From contig JAXGIW010000004.1 of NCBI GenBank assembly GCA_040770625.1, forward strand, positions 124,001 through 188,000: a DNA stretch of 64,000 bases. Direction: 5' to 3'. Origin of the DNA: 58-81 sp012729145. GTDB lineage: Bacteria > Synergistota > Synergistia > Synergistales > Thermovirgaceae. Below are positions 60,478 to 64,000 of this stretch, piece after piece (positions within the stretch are counted from its first letter, which is position 1; each line of letters opens with the position of its first letter). The position numbers were made by a program, and so were the translations under genes. The notes under the pieces are model-generated. The model made no database searches. It saw nothing but the letters and a program-made list of their open reading frames with translations, and was not told the origin of the DNA.

Positions 60478-63047
60478 CTTGACCTCAACACCCCCGTTGC
60501 CCGGTCCCTCAGGGAGTACAACAGCTGGAGAGCCTGGATCGGGGTCATCACGTCAGGTTCCACTCCGGCAAGTTCAAGGATCAGCCCTTCGGCATCCTCG
60601 CTGAACAGCGGTAGCTGTCCCGCCGTCTGACGGGGTGGCCTCACCTGAACTGACCCGTTGTTCTTTTCGAACTCTTCCAGTATCTCCATGGACCTTTCCA
60701 GGACCCTTTTGGGGATACCTGCCAGCCTGGCCACCTCGATCCCGTAGGATCTGTCCGCCGGGGACGGCACTACCTTGTAAAGGAAGACTATGCCTTCGCC
60801 GGTCTCCTCGACGGCCATGCTGAGGTTCTTGACACCCGGGAGCCTACCGGAGAGGACGGTAAGTTCGTGGAAGTGGGTCGCGAAAAGTACCTTGGGTCGC
60901 CGGTCAGGCTGTTCCTGGAGATATTCGAGGATCGCCCATGCGATGCTCATGCCGTCATAGGTCGAAGTCCCCCTCCCGACCTCGTCAAGTATCACCAGGC
61001 TCCTGGAGTTGACGTTGTTGAGAATGTTGGCGGTCTCGATCATTTCGACCATGAAGGTGCTCCGGCCCCTGGAGATCTCGTCCCTGGCCCCAATGCGTGA
61101 GAAGATCCTCTCTACGACCCCCAGGCTGGCACTCTCGGCGGGGATGAACGACCCCGCCTGGGCCATTATCGCGAGGAGTGCAGCCATCCTCAGGTAGGTC
61201 GACTTGCCGGCCATGTTCGGACCAGTAACTATGGCAATACGGTTCTCTCCACCGTCGAGAAGGACATCGTTGGGAGTGAAGGCTCCTCCGGTAACAAGCG
61301 AATTCTCCACCACGGGGTGTCTACCCCCCCGGACATGGAAGCGGTCCTCGTAGTCCACATTGGGTCTGCAATAGCCCTCCTGGGCGGCGACCCATGCGAA
61401 GGACACCAGGACATCCACGGCGGCGACAGAATTCGACAGCGCCCTGAGACCAGGGGAGGAATCCTTCACCGAGAGGCATAGCTCCCTGAAGAGCTGCTCC
61501 TCCCGCTCCCTGGCCTCTTCCGTGGCAGAAAGCATCCTCTTCTCGAAGAGCCCCAGCTCCTCCGTCACGAACCTCTCGGCCGAGACCAGGGTCTGCTTCC
61601 TGGTGAAGAAGGGCGGAACGTCCTTCAGGGAGGACCTGCTGATCTCAATGAAATAACCGAAGACCCTGTTGAACCCGATCTTCATGTTCCTGATCCCCGT
61701 TCTCTCCTTCATCTCCTCCAGGTAACTTTCAAGCCACTCCTTCTCGTTCTTCCTGACGTCCCTGAGGGTGTCAATGACCTGGTCGAACCCCCTACGGATC
61801 ACACTGCCGCCCTGAACAGTCCTGGGGAGCTCTTCCTCGAGGGCAGAGGAAAGGTGCAGCCTCAATTCATCCAGTCTCTCCGGGAGGGTCAGCAGGTCTG
61901 ACAGACCGATCCTGTCAAGTTGTCCTGTTATGGCCGGTACAGCCTCCAGAGTGTCCCTTATGATGCCCAGATCTCTTGGTCCGGCGCTCCCGAAGGATAT
62001 CCTGGAGAGCGCCCTGTCAACGTCTCCACAGGCTGAAAGAGCCCGCCGCAGCCTTGTCCTTGCCTCGGGAGCCTGCAGCATGGTCTCGACCTTTTCATGT
62101 CTTTCCGATATGGACTCCGGGTCGATGAGCGGATGCAGCAGCCACTCCTTCAGCTTTCGACGCCCCATGGCGGTGGAGCAGCGGTTCAGAGTATCGAAAA
62201 GTGACCCCCCTGAACCTCCGGCGATCTCAAGGTTCTCTATGGCCGCAGGATCGATATACATTGAGACCTTGTCGAGGAGGGGCCTTATCTCCACGGCACC
62301 ACGGGCGGACCTGAACTGGGTCTCCTGGAGGAAGGATAGCAGCACCGCTGCACATCCGCAGGCGGGATCGAGATCGGAAAGCCCGAAACCATCGAGAGAG
62401 GAGACCTTCCATTCGCGGCAGATCCTCCTCGCGGCCCCGGGTACACTGAAGTCGTCCTTGCCCCTGGAGGTGATCACAGGAGCATCGCCCGACTGTACCA
62501 GGGCGGCAGCTTCTCTCTCCCCGCCCGAGGGACATATGATCTCGGAAGGGGAAAAAGCCGCAAACTCTGCCCTCGCCGATGAGGGGCTCAGCGTACCCGC
62601 AAGAAGCACTCCCGTGGCAAAATTCAAAAGGGCCATGGACACGCCATCGGGAAGGACGTTGACACAGGCCAGCCTCCCCTCCGAAGCCGATTCGGCGGGC
62701 AGGAAGGTCCCGGGTGTGACCACCCTTACCACCTGCCTGTCGACCAGGGTCCTTCCGTCCGGTTCGGATACCTGTTCGCAGATGGCCACCTTCCGCCCCG
62801 AGGCCACCAGCCTCTCCAGGTAGTTCTCGACAGAGTGGTAGGGAACGCCCGCCATAGGTATCTTCTTCTCGGGATCCCTGGCTGTGAGGGCTATGTCAAG
62901 GATTGACGCTGCGATCCTCGCGTCCTCGAAGAACATCTCGTAAAAGTCGCCCATCCTGAAGAAGAGCAGGCATTCGGGATACCTTCTCTTCCACTCGATG
63001 TACTGCTTGAGCATGGGGGTCATCTTGACGTCTTCAGGCAGCTTCAA
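60474..63047 (-). CDS. mutS: DNA mismatch repair protein MutS
   Basis: An 857-residue mismatch-recognition ATPase. The mismatch-binding Phe/Glu loop is in FFRMGDFYEMFFEDA near residue 35. The ATPase core has IVTGPNMAGKSTYLRMAALL, LVILDEVGRGTSTYDG and LFATHFHELTVL. The TTG start at 63047 is supported by AGGAGG 8 nt upstream and overlaps the ruvX stop as TTGA. It is followed at once by mutL. Confidence 0.97.
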   Translation of the reverse strand: MKLPEDVKMTPMLKQYIEWKRRYPECLLFFRMGDFYEMFFEDARIAASILDIALTARDPEKKIPMAGVPYHSVENYLERLVASGRKVAICEQVSEPDGRTLVDRQVVRVVTPGTFLPAESASEGRLACVNVLPDGVSMALLNFATGVLLAGTLSPSSARAEFAAFSPSEIICPSGGEREAAALVQSGDAPVITSRGKDDFSVPGAARRICREWKVSSLDGFGLSDLDPACGCAAVLLSFLQETQFRSARGAVEIRPLLDKVSMYIDPAAIENLEIAGGSGGSLFDTLNRCSTAMGRRKLKEWLLHPLIDPESISERHEKVETMLQAPEARTRLRRALSACGDVDRALSRISFGSAGPRDLGIIRDTLEAVPAITGQLDRIGLSDLLTLPERLDELRLHLSSALEEELPRTVQGGSVIRRGFDQVIDTLRDVRKNEKEWLESYLEEMKERTGIRNMKIGFNRVFGYFIEISRSSLKDVPPFFTRKQTLVSAERFVTEELGLFEKRMLSATEEAREREEQLFRELCLSVKDSSPGLRALSNSVAAVDVLVSFAWVAAQEGYCRPNVDYEDRFHVRGGRHPVVENSLVTGGAFTPNDVLLDGGENRIAIVTGPNMAGKSTYLRMAALLAIMAQAGSFIPAESASLGVVERIFSRIGARDEISRGRSTFMVEMIETANILNNVNSRSLVILDEVGRGTSTYDGMSIAWAILEYLQEQPDRRPKVLFATHFHELTVLSGRLPGVKNLSMAVEETGEGIVFLYKVVPSPADRSYGIEVARLAGIPKRVLERSMEILEEFEKNNGSVQVRPPRQTAGQLPLFSEDAEGLILELAGVEPDVMTPIQALQLLYSLRDRATGVLRSR

Positions 63048-63469
63048 GAGGAGATCCTCCTGTTATCCAGGTAGGACTGCAGGATAAGGGTCGCGGCCAC
63101 TTTGTCTATTACGCCCTTTCTCCTCCGCCTGGAGAGGTCCCCCTTGATGAGAGTCCTCTCAGCTTCGGCGGTGGAGAACCTCTCATCCCAGGCCACTATC
63201 TCGACCCCCCCGTAACCTTCTTTCTTCCGTAGCTTTTCCATTACAGCCTCTACCCAGGCCGCCTCGGGACCCTTTGAACCGTCTGTCCTTACGGGGACGC
63301 CGACGACGATCATGCCGATGTTCCGCTCCTGGACCAAACCTCTGACCTGCTCCATCCAGTCCTTCCCGGCTTCAAGTACATCGATCCCCTGGGCGAACGT
63401 TCCCAGGGGATCGCTTATGGCAACTCCTATCCTGACCCTTCCGATGTCCAGACCCAGGATCCTCTTCAA
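63044..63469 (-). CDS. ruvX: RuvX/YqgF family Holliday-junction-resolvase-like nuclease
   Basis: A 141-residue RNase-H-fold protein starting KRILGLDIGRVRIGVAISDP. MIVVGVPVRTDGSKGPEA and the acidic VAWDERFSTAEAERTL complete the family pattern. YqgF proteins are implicated in 16S rRNA 5'-end processing as well as DNA junction cleavage. The start is a TTG overlapping the alaS stop as TTGA, with GGGG 7 nt upstream. The alaS-ruvX pairing is common in Firmicutes-like genomes. Confidence 0.93.
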   Translation of the reverse strand: MKRILGLDIGRVRIGVAISDPLGTFAQGIDVLEAGKDWMEQVRGLVQERNIGMIVVGVPVRTDGSKGPEAAWVEAVMEKLRKKEGYGGVEIVAWDERFSTAEAERTLIKGDLSRRRRKGVIDKVAATLILQSYLDNRRISS

Positions 63470-64000
63470 GCCTTTTCCCCTGTCATTTCCAGAACTATTC
63501 TGCGGACATTCTTCAGTGAGACGGGGATCCCGGCCACATCGCTGAAACCTGCCTGGGCCATATCGGGTCTTCCGCCTCCGCCGCCTCCCAGCTCCGAGGC
63601 TATTCTCCTGACCAGAAGACCGCAGTTGACCCCCAGCTCCACGGCCTCTCTGTCGGCCATGGCGACCAGGCTCCCACGACCCCCCTCTTCGCTGGCCAGC
63701 ACGACCAGAACGGGGGAGACCTTCTGCCTGACCCTGTCGCCCACCTCCCTGAGAGCCTCCGGCCCCGTCCCTTCGAAAGCTCCCGAAACGACAAAAACAC
63801 CTCCGGTCTCCTCCCGACCCGCCACCAGCTGTTCTACCCTTGAAAGGGCGGAGCGGCTTTTAAGTCTATCCATCCGCACCAGGAGGGAACGGTTCTCCTG
63901 GACTATCTCCTCTGTCCTTTTTTCGAGCTCCTCGGAAGGGACGGAAAGGACCCTCCCCAGGTGCTCGACCCTTTCAAAGAGCTTCCGGTGGTGCAGGAAG
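63466..64000 (-). CDS. alaS: Alanyl-tRNA synthetase, C-terminal part (5' end outside window)
   Basis: The frame is open from the right edge of the window to the TGA at 63466-63468, giving about 177 residues. It contains a charged helical segment (HRKLFERVEHLGRVLSVPSE, then EELEKRTEEIVQENRSLLVR) and the DHHA1-type C-Ala domain ending ELGGGGGGRPDMAQAG. The latter is the diagnostic end of AlaRS, which aids tRNA-Ala binding. An internal GTG at 63879 could be mistaken for a start, but homology continues upstream of it. Confidence 0.92.
   Translation of the reverse strand, partial: FLHHRKLFERVEHLGRVLSVPSEELEKRTEEIVQENRSLLVRMDRLKSRSALSRVEQLVAGREETGGVFVVSGAFEGTGPEALREVGDRVRQKVSPVLVVLASEEGGRGSLVAMADREAVELGVNCGLLVRRIASELGGGGGGRPDMAQAGFSDVAGIPVSLKNVRRIVLEMTGEKA

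Noticed and set aside
1..64000. Visibly frequent GATC/GGATCC sequences
   Set aside because: They are largely explained by preferred codons such as AGG, GAT, ATC and CTT/CTC in succession; I could not count them against expectation.

Overview
The window reads as one continuous stretch of bacterial core chromosome of moderately high GC content. I see no phage, insertion sequence, CRISPR array or rRNA operon. The best guess for the host is an anaerobic, amino-acid-fermenting bacterium, possibly of the phylum Synergistota or a neighbouring Firmicutes-like lineage. The evidence is a complete rotary V/A-type ATPase operon, a four-subunit 2-oxoacid:ferredoxin oxidoreductase of the VorB type, a selenocysteine tRNA, a TAXI-type TRAP permease, and a rimP-nusA-ylxR-ylxQ-infB-ylxP-rbfA operon in the usual Firmicutes-like order. 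No gene here fixes the phylum, so this is an inference.

Almost every gene lies on the minus strand. The exceptions are the 3' end of an rqcH/NFACT gene at the left edge and a two-gene island, cysS-gpt, near 38.3-40.3 kb. Read in the direction of transcription (right to left), the window begins with alaS (cut by the edge), ruvX, mutS, mutL, miaA, ispH, ribosomal protein S1, def, fmt, a P-loop ATPase and the 2-oxoacid oxidoreductase operon. Next come a NUDIX hydrolase, a XerD-like recombinase and a nucleoside-use region: purine and pyrimidine nucleoside phosphorylases, a small sigma factor, tRNA-Sec, an acetoacetate-decarboxylase-family protein and a BMP-type nucleoside ABC transporter, with gpt convergent to it.

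Left of cysS, the minus-strand run continues with uvrC, ribD-ribE-ribBA-ribH, serS, an unusual membrane glycosyltransferase fusion, a CBS-pair protein and the V/A-ATPase operon (H-I-K-E-C-F-A-B-D). It goes on through rlmH, ybaB, recR, a PIN/TRAM membrane protein, ispDF and guaB, then the rimP-nusA-infB-truB-ribF translation operon, tRNA-Arg(CCU), pcm, a DUF1850 protein with a TRAP permease, ileS and an RluA-family pseudouridine synthase.

Genes are packed very tightly. ATGA, GTGA, TTGA and TAATG stop/start overlaps are common, and TTG starts are frequent. The longest non-coding gaps are about 230-240 bp, at 7743-7974 (tRNA-Arg) and 15682-15920 (a promoter followed by an attenuator-like hairpin ahead of rimP-nusA). 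Items most worth following up are the degenerate WecA-like domain fused to a WecG/TagA transferase, the nusA-operon leader hairpin, the sodium-type ligand pattern in the ATPase c-ring subunit, the CBS protein heading the ATPase operon, the uncharacterised P-loop ATPase tied to the oxidoreductase, and the selC region.
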